In this document: in pieces, positions 52,066-59,507 of the stretch
How positions within the stretch are numbered: the first letter of the stretch is position 1
Layout of the letters: every line of letters starts with the position of its first letter
Notes under the pieces: model-generated
Seen by the model: only the letters and a program-made list of their open reading frames with translations
The model's database searches: none
Told to the model about the DNA's origin: nothing
DNA from: Mycolicibacterium senegalense
GTDB lineage: Bacteria; Actinomycetota; Actinomycetes; Mycobacteriales; Mycobacteriaceae
Direction: 5' to 3'
Length of the DNA: 64,000 nt
Assembly: GCF_019645875.1 (NCBI RefSeq)
Contig: NZ_CP081000.1
Span: 1,984,001 to 2,048,000, forward strand
Made by a program: the position numbers and the translations under genes

Positions 52066-52539
52066 TCACATCCTCGTCAAGGTGAACGGGTAGGTGAATG
52101 AGCCGCCGGGCGCACCGTCGCAGCCGGCATCGAACGACGAGACCATCTCGCCCGCAAGGGTGTTCGCGTCCCATGTGTAGACGTCATGGGTCGGGATGGT
52201 GGGCCCGTAGTAGATATCCCCGCACCGCAGGCCGTAGAACTCATCGATCGTCAGGGTGTAGCGACCGTCGACCAGTTTTGCGTCCCCGGTGTTGGGTACC
52301 GCTTTCGCGACCGGTTGCGGGATGGTCCGGATGGTGATGCAGTCCTTCAGGAACACGTCGGTCCCGGGCTCGTGGCACGGCGTGATCGCCGACCAGATCC
52401 AGGTATGGAAATCGCGGCGATCCGGGATGTTGAGGCTGTAGTTGCCGAAGTACATGGCCTGCGACGGCGGTGCCACTGCGATCGCTGTCCCCAACCCGAG
52501 CGCGGCGCTCACCGCCACGCGGATCAAGCTGGATTTCAC
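52066..52539 (-). CDS. Secreted protein of unknown function
   Basis: A 157-residue protein starting at GTG 52539 after GGAGGTG. The signal peptide (SLIRVAVSAALGLGTAIAV, cleavage after SQA at residue 28) is followed by a mature region with four Cys (ITPCHE, KDCITI, LRCGD, AGCDG). No known catalytic motif is visible. It is the first gene of a two-gene operon of secreted proteins. Confidence 0.78.
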   Translation of the reverse strand: MKSSLIRVAVSAALGLGTAIAVAPPSQAMYFGNYSLNIPDRRDFHTWIWSAITPCHEPGTDVFLKDCITIRTIPQPVAKAVPNTGDAKLVDGRYTLTIDEFYGLRCGDIYYGPTIPTHDVYTWDANTLAGEMVSSFDAGCDGAPGGSFTYPFTLTRM

Positions 52540-52630
52540 AGGCACACCTCCACGATCGGGCACTGGTCGGCTGACTATAGAACGACATCAGGCCTCACCG
52601 TGCCGAAACCGGAATCTCGTCTTCGCCAGT

Positions 52631-52658
52631 GAGATTGTTATTCTCCCAATCGGAGAAT
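52631..52658. promoter_or_regulatory. Composite shared motif: GAGATT-N3-ATTCTC-N7-GAGAAT
   Basis: The half-sites at 52631-52636, 52640-52645 and 52653-52658 keep the 3-nt and 7-nt spacing; the last two form a perfect inverted repeat. It lies 91 bp upstream of the secreted-protein start at 52539 and just beyond the end of the P450 gene at 52708. Confidence 0.6.
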
Positions 52659-52707
52659 AGCAAATGCGGCGAAGACGAGATCCGTGGAATCGTCAGTCGA
52701 GCGGCGG

Positions 52708-54000
52708 TCAGCGCACGGGCTTGAACGTGATGTGCAGATCGGTCAGGCCGCGCAGGATGAACGTCGGCTCGTAGTTGTATCGACGATCGTCGGCGGGGCC
52801 GTGAAACTCCTCGTCGATGCCGATGTCGGCCATCCGGTCCAGGATCCGCTCCAGTGACACGCGGCCCTCGACGCGCGCCAGCGGGCCACCCGGGCAGCTG
52901 TGCACGCCGCGGCCGAACGCGATGTGCTCCCGCACGTTCTTGCGGTCCAGGCTGAAAGTGTGCGGGTCTTCGAACCGGACCGGATCCCGGTTCACCGCAC
53001 CCGGGCACACCATCATCGTGGTGCCGGCCGGCACATCGATGTCGCCGAGCTTGGTGTTCTTCTTGGCCAGCCGGAACTGGCTCTTGACCGGTGCGTCCAT
53101 CCGCAGCGCCTCCTCGACGAAGGTCGGGATCCGGCTCCGGTCGTCGCGCAGGGCCTGCTGGATGTCCGGACGGTCGCCGAGCACCCGCAGCGACGCGGAC
53201 AGCAGCTTGGTGGTGGTTTCCTGGCCGGCCGCGAAGAGGAACGTCGCCGACCGCACCACCTCGATGGCCGGTGGCACCGATCCATCCGGGTAGTTGGCCG
53301 TGGCCAGTGCCGTCAGCACGTCGTCGCGCGGTTCTTTGCGCCGGTCTTCCAGGTAAGTGATGAACTTCTCGTCGAGCCATTCCAACGGATTGCTGGCAAC
53401 GAGATCGCCGTCGAGCGAGCCGACCTGCGCCCCGGGACGCGGCGCGCCGAGCACCGTGCGGAACTCCTCGTGGTCTTCTTCGGGCACGCCGAGCATGTCG
53501 GCGATCACCAAGAGGGAGAAGGGTTTTGCATACGCGCTGAGGAACTCACACTTGCCGTCGGCGATGAAATCGTCGAGGCACTGGTCGGCCAGCCGCCACA
53601 TGAAGTCCTCGTTCTCCTTCAACCGCCGCGGTGTGAGCAGCCGATTGAGCAGGGAGCGGGCGTTGGTGTGGTCGGGCGGATCCATGGTGACCATGTGCTC
53701 GAACATCGGCATCTGCGGCCGGTGCGCGGCAATCTGCTCGGTGATGTCGTCGCCCTCGGGGGTGAACGGCAGCGGCGGGAACGGTCCGGCCACCGCGATG
53801 CAGGACGAGTAGGTTTCGGTGTCCTTGAGGACGGTGGTGGCTTCCTCGAACCCGGTGATCGCCAGGACGCCGTAGTTGGGCTCCTTCACGACGGGGCACT
53901 TGCTGCGCAGGTGGTCGAAGTACGGGTGTGGGTCGGGTACCAGCGATGGATCGGTGAAGTAGTCGACAGTGTCGTAATCGGTGGTGCTGGAATCGCTCAT
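52708..54000 (-). CDS. Cytochrome P450
   Basis: A 430-residue P450. The ATG at 54000 (MSDSSTTDYDTVDYFTDP) matches the starts of its paralogues; a longer frame upstream is rejected. The I-helix is FAAGQETTTK, ExxR is in VEEALRMD, and the heme loop FGRGVHSCPGG has the normal Phe. It is a paralogue of the P450s at 407 and 30302. There is no adjacent ferredoxin. It is divergent from a TetR gene with a palindrome between them. Confidence 0.94.
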   Translation of the reverse strand: MSDSSTTDYDTVDYFTDPSLVPDPHPYFDHLRSKCPVVKEPNYGVLAITGFEEATTVLKDTETYSSCIAVAGPFPPLPFTPEGDDITEQIAAHRPQMPMFEHMVTMDPPDHTNARSLLNRLLTPRRLKENEDFMWRLADQCLDDFIADGKCEFLSAYAKPFSLLVIADMLGVPEEDHEEFRTVLGAPRPGAQVGSLDGDLVASNPLEWLDEKFITYLEDRRKEPRDDVLTALATANYPDGSVPPAIEVVRSATFLFAAGQETTTKLLSASLRVLGDRPDIQQALRDDRSRIPTFVEEALRMDAPVKSQFRLAKKNTKLGDIDVPAGTTMMVCPGAVNRDPVRFEDPHTFSLDRKNVREHIAFGRGVHSCPGGPLARVEGRVSLERILDRMADIGIDEEFHGPADDRRYNYEPTFILRGLTDLHITFKPVR

Positions 54001-54080
54001 GGTGTGTGCTGCCTCCCGAAATCGATATGCGCTGCGGTGGTTTCGCGACGGGCTGCACCGCGCGAAGAATTTTCGAAAAT

Positions 54081-54100
54081 TGCTGAGCACCTGCTTAGCA
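54081..54100. promoter_or_regulatory. Candidate TetR operator TGCTGAGCACCTGCTTAGCA
   Basis: A 20-bp palindrome with 16 of 20 symmetric positions, built of TGCTnAGCA twice. It is preceded by a second perfect palindrome AATTTTCGAAAATT (54068-54081). It sits between the P450 (start 54000) and TetR (start 54189) genes, so it is a likely site for the TetR protein. It is unlike the ATTCTC/GAGAAT motif. Confidence 0.55.
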
Positions 54101-54188
54101 TGGCGGTAGAGTCGTGGTCAAGATCACCTGGCCGGCGGAAAGCTACGATCGGCCAAACGTCGTCGGGGACATCTTGTGAGGAGGATCG

Positions 54189-54794
54189 ATGGCATCGGCG
54201 CGAAGGATCGGGGCGCCGGACGCGAAGAACCGGATCGTGCTGCTCGACGCCGCTGAGGCGCTGATGATCGAGGAGGGGTACGTCGCGGTGACGTCCCGCC
54301 GGGTGGCTGAGCGGGCCGGCCTCAAGCCCCAATTGGTGCACTACTACTTCCGCACGATGGACGACCTGTTCCTTGCGGTGTTCACGAGGCGGGCCGAGGA
54401 GGGGCTGGCGGCACAAGCCGAAGCCCTGAACTCTCCGCAGCCGCTGTGGGCGCTGTGGCGATTCGGCACCGACCCGAGTGCCACCCGGTTGACGATGGAG
54501 ATGACCGGACTTGCCAATCACCGCCCGGCCCTGCGGGCTGAGATCGGCCGCTACGCCGAAATGTTCCGCGAGGCGGAGACCAAGGCCATTGAAGCCGCAC
54601 TGCGGCGCTATGGCGTCGAATCCTCGGAAGTGCCGCCTATTGTCTGGACCTTCATCGCCGCCAGCGTGTCTCGAGTGATGGTGATGGAGCAGGCGCTGGG
54701 GATGACGGCGGGTCACGCCGAAGTGCTGAAGTTCTGCGAAGACTGGTTGCGGCGTCTGGAAGGTGAACCGCAACCGTTGGAACTGCCGGCCTGA
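54189..54794 (+). CDS. TetR-family transcriptional regulator
   Basis: A 201-residue TetR protein of normal length. The N-terminal helix-turn-helix is VTSRRVAERAGLKPQLVHYY; the C-terminal domain is helical with RLTMEMTGLANHRPALRAEI. GAGGAGG precedes the ATG. It is divergent from the P450 gene and is likely its repressor through the palindrome at 54081. The ligand is unknown. Confidence 0.9.
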   Translation: MASARRIGAPDAKNRIVLLDAAEALMIEEGYVAVTSRRVAERAGLKPQLVHYYFRTMDDLFLAVFTRRAEEGLAAQAEALNSPQPLWALWRFGTDPSATRLTMEMTGLANHRPALRAEIGRYAEMFREAETKAIEAALRRYGVESSEVPPIVWTFIAASVSRVMVMEQALGMTAGHAEVLKFCEDWLRRLEGEPQPLELPA

Positions 54795-54807
54795 GGCTGG
54801 CCCTTGC

Positions 54808-54867
54808 GCGAGCAGACGCGGAGGCCCCCCGAACCGATGGTTGCGGGGGACCTTCACGTCTTCTCGC
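54808..54867. repeat. 60-bp palindrome, dispersed family 2; probable terminator
   Basis: The outer arms GCGAGCAGACG (54808-54818) and CGTCTTCTCGC (54857-54867) match with one mismatch. Inside, AGGCCCCCCG...CGGGGGACCT and AACC/GGTT extend the stem. It lies between the convergent TetR and thiolase genes. It has the same outer sequence and the same 60-bp length as the element at 30222-30281. Confidence 0.65.
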
Positions 54868-54874
54868 CAGGCAG

Positions 54875-56020
54875 CTAGAGCGACAGGATGGTGGCCGAGG
54901 CCGTGCCGGGTGCGCCGTAGACCTGGGCCAGGCCGACGCGGGGATTGCCGGGCACCTGGCGTTCGCCGGCCTCACCGCGGAGTTGGCGGACCAACTCGTG
55001 CATCTGGCGCAGCCCCGAGGCGCCGATGGGCTCGCCGTTGGCGATCAGCCCGCCGTCGGTGTTGACCGGGATCGAGCCGCCGATCTCGGTGGCACCGTCG
55101 GCCAGCAGCTTCTCCTGCTCACCATCGGCGCACAACCCGGTCTCGGCCATGTGGATCACCTCGGCGCCGGCGTCGGTGTCCTGCAACTGGGCGATGTCCA
55201 CGTCCTCGGGCCCGATGCCCGCGGCTTCGTAGGCGGCCTTGGCGGCGAACACGGTCGGTGAGGGATCCTCATCGAGCGGCGCCGAGGTGGCGTGCACCTC
55301 GTAGGCGCCGAACGTCCGGGTCCGGATCTCACTGGCTCGCACGTACACCGGCTTGTCCGTGTATTTGTGTGCGATGTCGGCGCGGCACATGATCACCGCC
55401 GCCGCGCCTTCGTCGGGGGCGCAGAACATGTACTGCCGCAGCGGGTAGTTCAGCACCGGCGAGGCCATGATCTCCTCAACCGAGATCTCCTTGCGGCGGA
55501 ACGCATTCGGGTTCTTCTCACCGTTGCGGAAGTTCTTGTTGGCCACCCGCGCCAACGTCTCCTCGGAAATGTTGTGCTTGTGGATGTAGTGGTTGGCCTT
55601 CATCCCGAAGAACTTGGTGGTGACGAACTGGCCGTTCTCGGCATACCACTGCGGCAGGGCGAGTTTGGCCGGGTCGTCGGTGAACGCGCCGCGCGGGTGC
55701 TTGTCCAGGCCGATGGCGATACCGATGTCGTACTTGCCCAACCGAATCGTGTCGGCGGTCTGCTGGATTGCGCTGGCGGCGGTGGCGCAGGCGTTGAACA
55801 CGTTGGTGAACGTGATGCCGGTCAGCCCGACCAGGCGGGTGACCGCGTCGGGGTTCGACACCTCGTAGCTACCGCCGAAGCCGAATTGGATGTCCTTCCA
55901 CTCCAGGCCCGCGTCCTCGAGCGCGAATTGGATTGCCTCCGCGCCCATTTGCATCGCGGTCTTGTCGAACCGGCCGAACGGGTGCAGGCCGACGCCGATG
56001 ATGGCTACATCGTTGGTCAT
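54875..56020 (-). CDS. Thiolase-like protein (lipid-transfer/SCP-x, Ltp2-like)
   Basis: A 381-residue thiolase-fold protein with the N-terminal Cys in NVFNACATAAS (C78), CAPDEGAAAVIM, and the end motif NTDGGLIANGEPIGASGL. The C-terminal thiolase GGCxGPG motif is missing (YGAPGTASATI), as in Ltp2-type proteins. It lies 12 bp downstream of a separate DUF35 protein. Together they likely form a heteromeric aldolase or thiolase-like complex that splits a side-chain acyl-CoA. Confidence 0.9.
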   Translation of the reverse strand: MTNDVAIIGVGLHPFGRFDKTAMQMGAEAIQFALEDAGLEWKDIQFGFGGSYEVSNPDAVTRLVGLTGITFTNVFNACATAASAIQQTADTIRLGKYDIGIAIGLDKHPRGAFTDDPAKLALPQWYAENGQFVTTKFFGMKANHYIHKHNISEETLARVANKNFRNGEKNPNAFRRKEISVEEIMASPVLNYPLRQYMFCAPDEGAAAVIMCRADIAHKYTDKPVYVRASEIRTRTFGAYEVHATSAPLDEDPSPTVFAAKAAYEAAGIGPEDVDIAQLQDTDAGAEVIHMAETGLCADGEQEKLLADGATEIGGSIPVNTDGGLIANGEPIGASGLRQMHELVRQLRGEAGERQVPGNPRVGLAQVYGAPGTASATILSL

Positions 56021-56032
56021 GTTGTTGCCTCT

Positions 56033-56476
56033 CTACACCGGCTGGAAGGCGAAGGTGACGATTTCGACGGGGTTGTCGGGGTCGTCTTCGTCGGTGGTGA
56101 ACGGGATCATGGTGAGTTCGACGTCCATGCCGAATTGCAGTTTCGTCGGGTCGTTTTCGGTGAGGCGGCCTTCGACGCGGATCACCGGCCCGTTCTCGTC
56201 GCTGAGTTCGACCAGGCCGACGCCGAAGGGGACGAAGTTCTTTCCGGTGGGGCCTTTGTAGGGGGCGCCGGGTGGGAAGCCCTGGGTGGTCCAGGCGACG
56301 ACGGTGCCGCGGCGGGGCAGGTTCACCTGTTCGGTATTGCCGCCGGAGCACTTGGGGCAGCGGGCCTGGGCCGGGAAAGTGGTGGCCGCGCAGTCGGTGC
56401 ACCGGCTGCCGATCAACTGGGGTTCGGCGTCGGGCCAGGTCGAGATCTCTGGCGCCAGAGCAATCTGTGTTGACAC
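56033..56476 (-). CDS. DUF35 OB-fold/zinc-ribbon protein (ChsH2-like partner)
   Basis: A 147-residue DUF35 protein with a zinc ribbon (C26, C29, C40, C43 in RCTDC and RCPKC) and an OB fold (PRRGTVVAWTTQGFPPG, FGVGLVELSDENG). Such proteins bind and support thiolase-like partners in acyl-CoA cleavage. It is the first gene of the pair with the thiolase at 54875. Its promoter region contains a copy of the ATTCTC-N7-GAGAAC motif. Confidence 0.9.
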   Translation of the reverse strand: MSTQIALAPEISTWPDAEPQLIGSRCTDCAATTFPAQARCPKCSGGNTEQVNLPRRGTVVAWTTQGFPPGAPYKGPTGKNFVPFGVGLVELSDENGPVIRVEGRLTENDPTKLQFGMDVELTMIPFTTDEDDPDNPVEIVTFAFQPV

Positions 56477-56492
56477 GTCGCTGACGATAACT

Positions 56493-56520
56493 GGAAATGG
56501 AATTCTCGTCTAGTGAGAAC
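56493..56520. promoter_or_regulatory. Composite shared motif: GGAAAT-N3-ATTCTC-N7-GAGAAC
   Basis: ATTCTC (56502-56507) and GAGAAC (56515-56520) with a 7-nt spacer are clear; a weaker half-site (56493-56498) keeps the 3-nt spacing. It lies between the divergent DUF35 (start 56476) and VOC (start 56578) genes, so it may control both. Confidence 0.55.
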
Positions 56521-56577
56521 CGACTGTCGGTAGGCTCGCGAACACCGCTGAAACCGCACGGACAGATAGGGGGCGGC

Positions 56578-57099
56578 GTGAGCGAGGTACTACCGGGCGA
56601 CGTCCGGCAGATCGGGTACGTCGTGACGGATCTGGACGACGCGATAGCGGGTTGGCTCAAGATGGGCGTCGGCCCATGGTTCGTGATTCGCGACCTGCCG
56701 CAGAAGGTGACCTACCGGGGCGTGCCGTGCGAGGTGAAGTTGTCGCTGGGCTTGTCCAACAGCGGTGATCTGCAGGTCGAATTGATCCAGCAAGTGGACG
56801 AGACGCCCAGCATCTTCACCGAGTTCCTGACCGCCACCGGCGGAGGTTTTCACCAACTTGCCTACTGGACAGAAGATTTCGATGCGGCGATGGCGACACT
56901 GAGCGCGGCCGGCTGGCCCCAGGTGTGGTCCGGCGGCGAGGGGGAGGGGGTGCGCTTCGCCTACTTCGAACCGCCGGCCGGTGCCGCGATCGTCGAGGTC
57001 ATGGAACTGACCGAGGCCTCGGCCGGAATGGGCGCCTACGTTCGCGCGCAGGCCGCCGACTGGGACGGCAGCGACCCGGTGCGGGAACTGGGCGCCTGA
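56578..57099 (+). CDS. VOC-family (glyoxalase-like) protein
   Basis: A 173-residue vicinal-oxygen-chelate fold protein starting at GTG 56578 after GATAGGGGGC. Two beta-alpha-beta units are seen (VRQIGYVVTDLDDAIAGWL; GGGFHQLAYWTEDFDAAMATL), with likely metal ligands H in GFHQLAY and E in VEVMEL. It may be an epimerase, ring-cleavage or lyase-type enzyme. A longer frame from 56497 overlaps the regulatory motif and is not preferred. Confidence 0.82.
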   Translation: MSEVLPGDVRQIGYVVTDLDDAIAGWLKMGVGPWFVIRDLPQKVTYRGVPCEVKLSLGLSNSGDLQVELIQQVDETPSIFTEFLTATGGGFHQLAYWTEDFDAAMATLSAAGWPQVWSGGEGEGVRFAYFEPPAGAAIVEVMELTEASAGMGAYVRAQAADWDGSDPVRELGA

Positions 57100-57111
57100 C
57101 ACCGAACCGGC

Positions 57112-57828
57112 TTATTTCCCCTTGTTCATCACCTTGTCCGCGGCGGCCCAGTGCTCATCGGAGCACCAGAGCCGGGCGAACGCGGCAACCGCCTCGGTCG
57201 TCGAAACTCCGTTGATCACGCGCTTGACCTCGCCGGCCTGACGCCGGGCCAGCAGTTGCGCCGTCGTCCGCCACGCCTCGGCGAACTCGACCCGGGGGAT
57301 CACCTGGTCGATCAGCCCGACCTGCTCGGCTTCGCGTGCGCCGAGGATGCGGCCGGTCCCGGCCAGCAGTAGCGCCCGGCTGGGGCCGACCAGTTTGGCG
57401 AGCCGTTCGGCCCCGCCCCAGGCCGGCATGATCGCCAAAGCCACCTGATTGAAGCCGATCTTGATGTCATCGGCGGCGATTCGGATGTCTGCCGCCACCG
57501 CCACTTCGGCGCCACCGCCGAGTGCGTGGCCGTTGAGTGCCGCGATGACCGGTCCGTCGAAACCTGCGATGCGGTCGCAGATCGTGCGCATCCGCCAGGC
57601 CATCTCGGAGGCCTCGAGCTCGGTGCGCAGCGCCGCCAGTTCCTTGAGGTCGCCGCCGGACACGAAGGCGCGGTCGCCGCCACCGGTGATCACCAGGGCG
57701 CGGGCGCCGACAGCCCCGTCCAGCGCCTTGTTCAGCGCATCCATGGTGTCCAGCGAGATGGCATTGCGCGCCTGCGGGCGGTCGATCGTGATGACCGCCA
57801 GTTCGCCGTCGATTTCAAGGTCGACCAT
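57112..57828 (-). CDS. Enoyl-CoA hydratase/isomerase
   Basis: A 238-residue crotonase-fold protein. The ATG at 57828 (MVDLEIDGELAVITID) fits the family; a 29-residue upstream extension crosses the regulatory motif and is rejected. Oxyanion loops are DRAFVSGGDLKEL and NGHALGGGAEVA; the catalytic-type Glu is in AWGGAERLAKL. It would hydrate 2-enoyl-CoA esters in beta-oxidation. It converges on the VOC gene. Confidence 0.92.
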   Translation of the reverse strand: MVDLEIDGELAVITIDRPQARNAISLDTMDALNKALDGAVGARALVITGGGDRAFVSGGDLKELAALRTELEASEMAWRMRTICDRIAGFDGPVIAALNGHALGGGAEVAVAADIRIAADDIKIGFNQVALAIMPAWGGAERLAKLVGPSRALLLAGTGRILGAREAEQVGLIDQVIPRVEFAEAWRTTAQLLARRQAGEVKRVINGVSTTEAVAAFARLWCSDEHWAAADKVMNKGK

Positions 57829-57855
57829 CAAACGTTCTCCAGTTCCGGGATTGGC

Positions 57856-57874
57856 ATTCTCGTTTGATGAGAAT
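57856..57874. promoter_or_regulatory. ATTCTC-N7-GAGAAT perfect inverted repeat (shared motif)
   Basis: ATTCTC (57856-57861), GTTTGAT, GAGAAT (57869-57874): the reference copy of the 7-nt-spacer type. It lies 27 bp from the enoyl-CoA hydratase start and 12 bp from the acyl-CoA ligase start, so one bound protein could control both. Confidence 0.65.
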
Positions 57875-57886
57875 AACATCACCGAT

Positions 57887-59428
57887 GTGCGCGACATCCC
57901 CGTTGAGCTGACCAAACGGTACGTCGAAGAAGGCTGGTGGCGGCCGGAAACCCTGGGCCAGATGCTGGCCGACGGTCTGGCCGCCAGCCCCGATGCCGGG
58001 TTCTACGTGCACTCCGCGACACGTCCGTATCAGGGCACGTTCAGGGAGGTTGAGCACACTGCCCGGCGCCTGGCCGCCGGGCTCCGGGATCGCGGCGTCG
58101 GACCTGGCGACGTGGTGGCCATGCAACTGCCGAACTGGATGGAGGCAGCGGTCGCATTCTGGGCGTCGGCCTTCCTCGGCGCGGTCACGGTGCCGATCGT
58201 GCACTTCTACGGACGCAAGGAACTCGGCCATATCATGGCCACGTCGAAGCCGAAGGTGTTCATCAGCACCGAGCAGTTCGGGCGGATGAAGTTCGAGCCC
58301 GACCTGTGCGCCGAGGTGCCGATCGTCGGCCTGGTCGGCCAATCTTCGTTCACCGAGCTCCTCACCGAGGAACCGATGAGCGGGACCCTTACCGCAGACC
58401 CTGCCGCGCCGGCGCTGATCGCGTTCACCTCCGGAACCACCCGTGAGCCCAAGGGCGTCATCCACAGTCATCAGACGCTGGGCTTCGAAACCCGCCAGCT
58501 GCTGGAGAACTACCGGCCGAACCGCGGTCGCCAGCTCACCGCCACCCCGGTCGGCCATTTCATCGGCATGCTCGGCGCATTCCTGATTCCCGTACTCGAA
58601 GGTGCGCCGATCGATCTGTGCGACGTCTGGGATCCAGGCAAGGTGCTGGAGTTGATCGAGCGCGACGAGCTGTCGATCGGCGGCGGGCCGCCCTACTTCG
58701 TCACCAGCCTGATGGATCATCCGCAATTCAACGAGCGTCATCTGGCTCGGTTCACCACGGTCGGCCTGGGCGGTTCGACGGTGCCGGCGACCGTCACGCG
58801 GCGGCTGGCCGATCTGGGCCTGTTCGTCTTCCGCTCGTATGGCAGTACCGAGCACCCGTCCATCACCGGATCGGGAGCCGGCGCTCCTGAGGCCAAGCGG
58901 TTGTACACGGACGGCAACGTTCGTCCCGGTGTGGAGATCCGGCTCGGTCCGGACGGAGAGATCTTCAGTCGCGGGCCCGACCTGTGCCTGGGATATACCG
59001 ACGATGCCCTTACCGCAAAGCATTTCGACTCCGACGGCTGGTATCGCACGGGCGACATCGGCGTGCTCGACGAAGACGGATACCTGACCATCACCGACCG
59101 CACTGCGGATCTGATCATCCGCGGCGGCGAGAACATCAGCGCGCTGGAAGTGGAGGAGGTGCTGCTCGGCCTTCGGGACGTGATCGAGGCGATCGTGGTT
59201 GCCGCTCCGGACGCACGCCTGGGGGAGCGGGTGGCCGCCGTGGTGCGGGTGCGCGACGGCGGCACGATGCCCACCCTCGATCAGGTCCGGTCGCATTTCG
59301 AGTCCAGTGGCGTCGCCCGGCAGAAATGGCCGGAAGAGCTACATCTGGCCGAAGACTTTCCCCGCACGGCCAGCGGGAAGGTGCAGAAGTTCGTCATCCG
59401 TCAGGAGATTGCTGCAATCGCCCGGTGA
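57887..59428 (+). CDS. Acyl-CoA synthetase/ligase (AMP-forming)
   Basis: A 513-residue member of the ANL superfamily: P-loop FTSGTTREPKGVIH, YGSTEHPSI, RTGDIG, the hinge region TDRTADLIIRGGENIS and the catalytic Lys in ASGKVQKF. It starts at GTG 57887 (VRDIPVELTK). No ribosome site precedes it and the operator ends 12 bp before it, so a leaderless message is likely. It activates a carboxylic acid to its CoA ester. It is followed by the amidohydrolase gene with its own motif copy. Confidence 0.92.
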   Translation: MRDIPVELTKRYVEEGWWRPETLGQMLADGLAASPDAGFYVHSATRPYQGTFREVEHTARRLAAGLRDRGVGPGDVVAMQLPNWMEAAVAFWASAFLGAVTVPIVHFYGRKELGHIMATSKPKVFISTEQFGRMKFEPDLCAEVPIVGLVGQSSFTELLTEEPMSGTLTADPAAPALIAFTSGTTREPKGVIHSHQTLGFETRQLLENYRPNRGRQLTATPVGHFIGMLGAFLIPVLEGAPIDLCDVWDPGKVLELIERDELSIGGGPPYFVTSLMDHPQFNERHLARFTTVGLGGSTVPATVTRRLADLGLFVFRSYGSTEHPSITGSGAGAPEAKRLYTDGNVRPGVEIRLGPDGEIFSRGPDLCLGYTDDALTAKHFDSDGWYRTGDIGVLDEDGYLTITDRTADLIIRGGENISALEVEEVLLGLRDVIEAIVVAAPDARLGERVAAVVRVRDGGTMPTLDQVRSHFESSGVARQKWPEELHLAEDFPRTASGKVQKFVIRQEIAAIAR

Positions 59429-59470
59429 GCAGCCCTCGGGCCGAGATGGGCATTGCGGCAGGCATCAAGT

Positions 59471-59485
59471 GAGAATATGATTCTC
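59471..59485. promoter_or_regulatory. GAGAAT-atg-ATTCTC perfect inverted repeat (shared motif)
   Basis: Perfect 6-bp arms with a 3-nt spacer, 22 bp upstream of the amidohydrolase ATG at 59508. It is the reference copy of the 3-nt-spacer type. Confidence 0.6.
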
Positions 59486-59507
59486 TCGAATTGCAAAGGA
59501 GTTTTCC

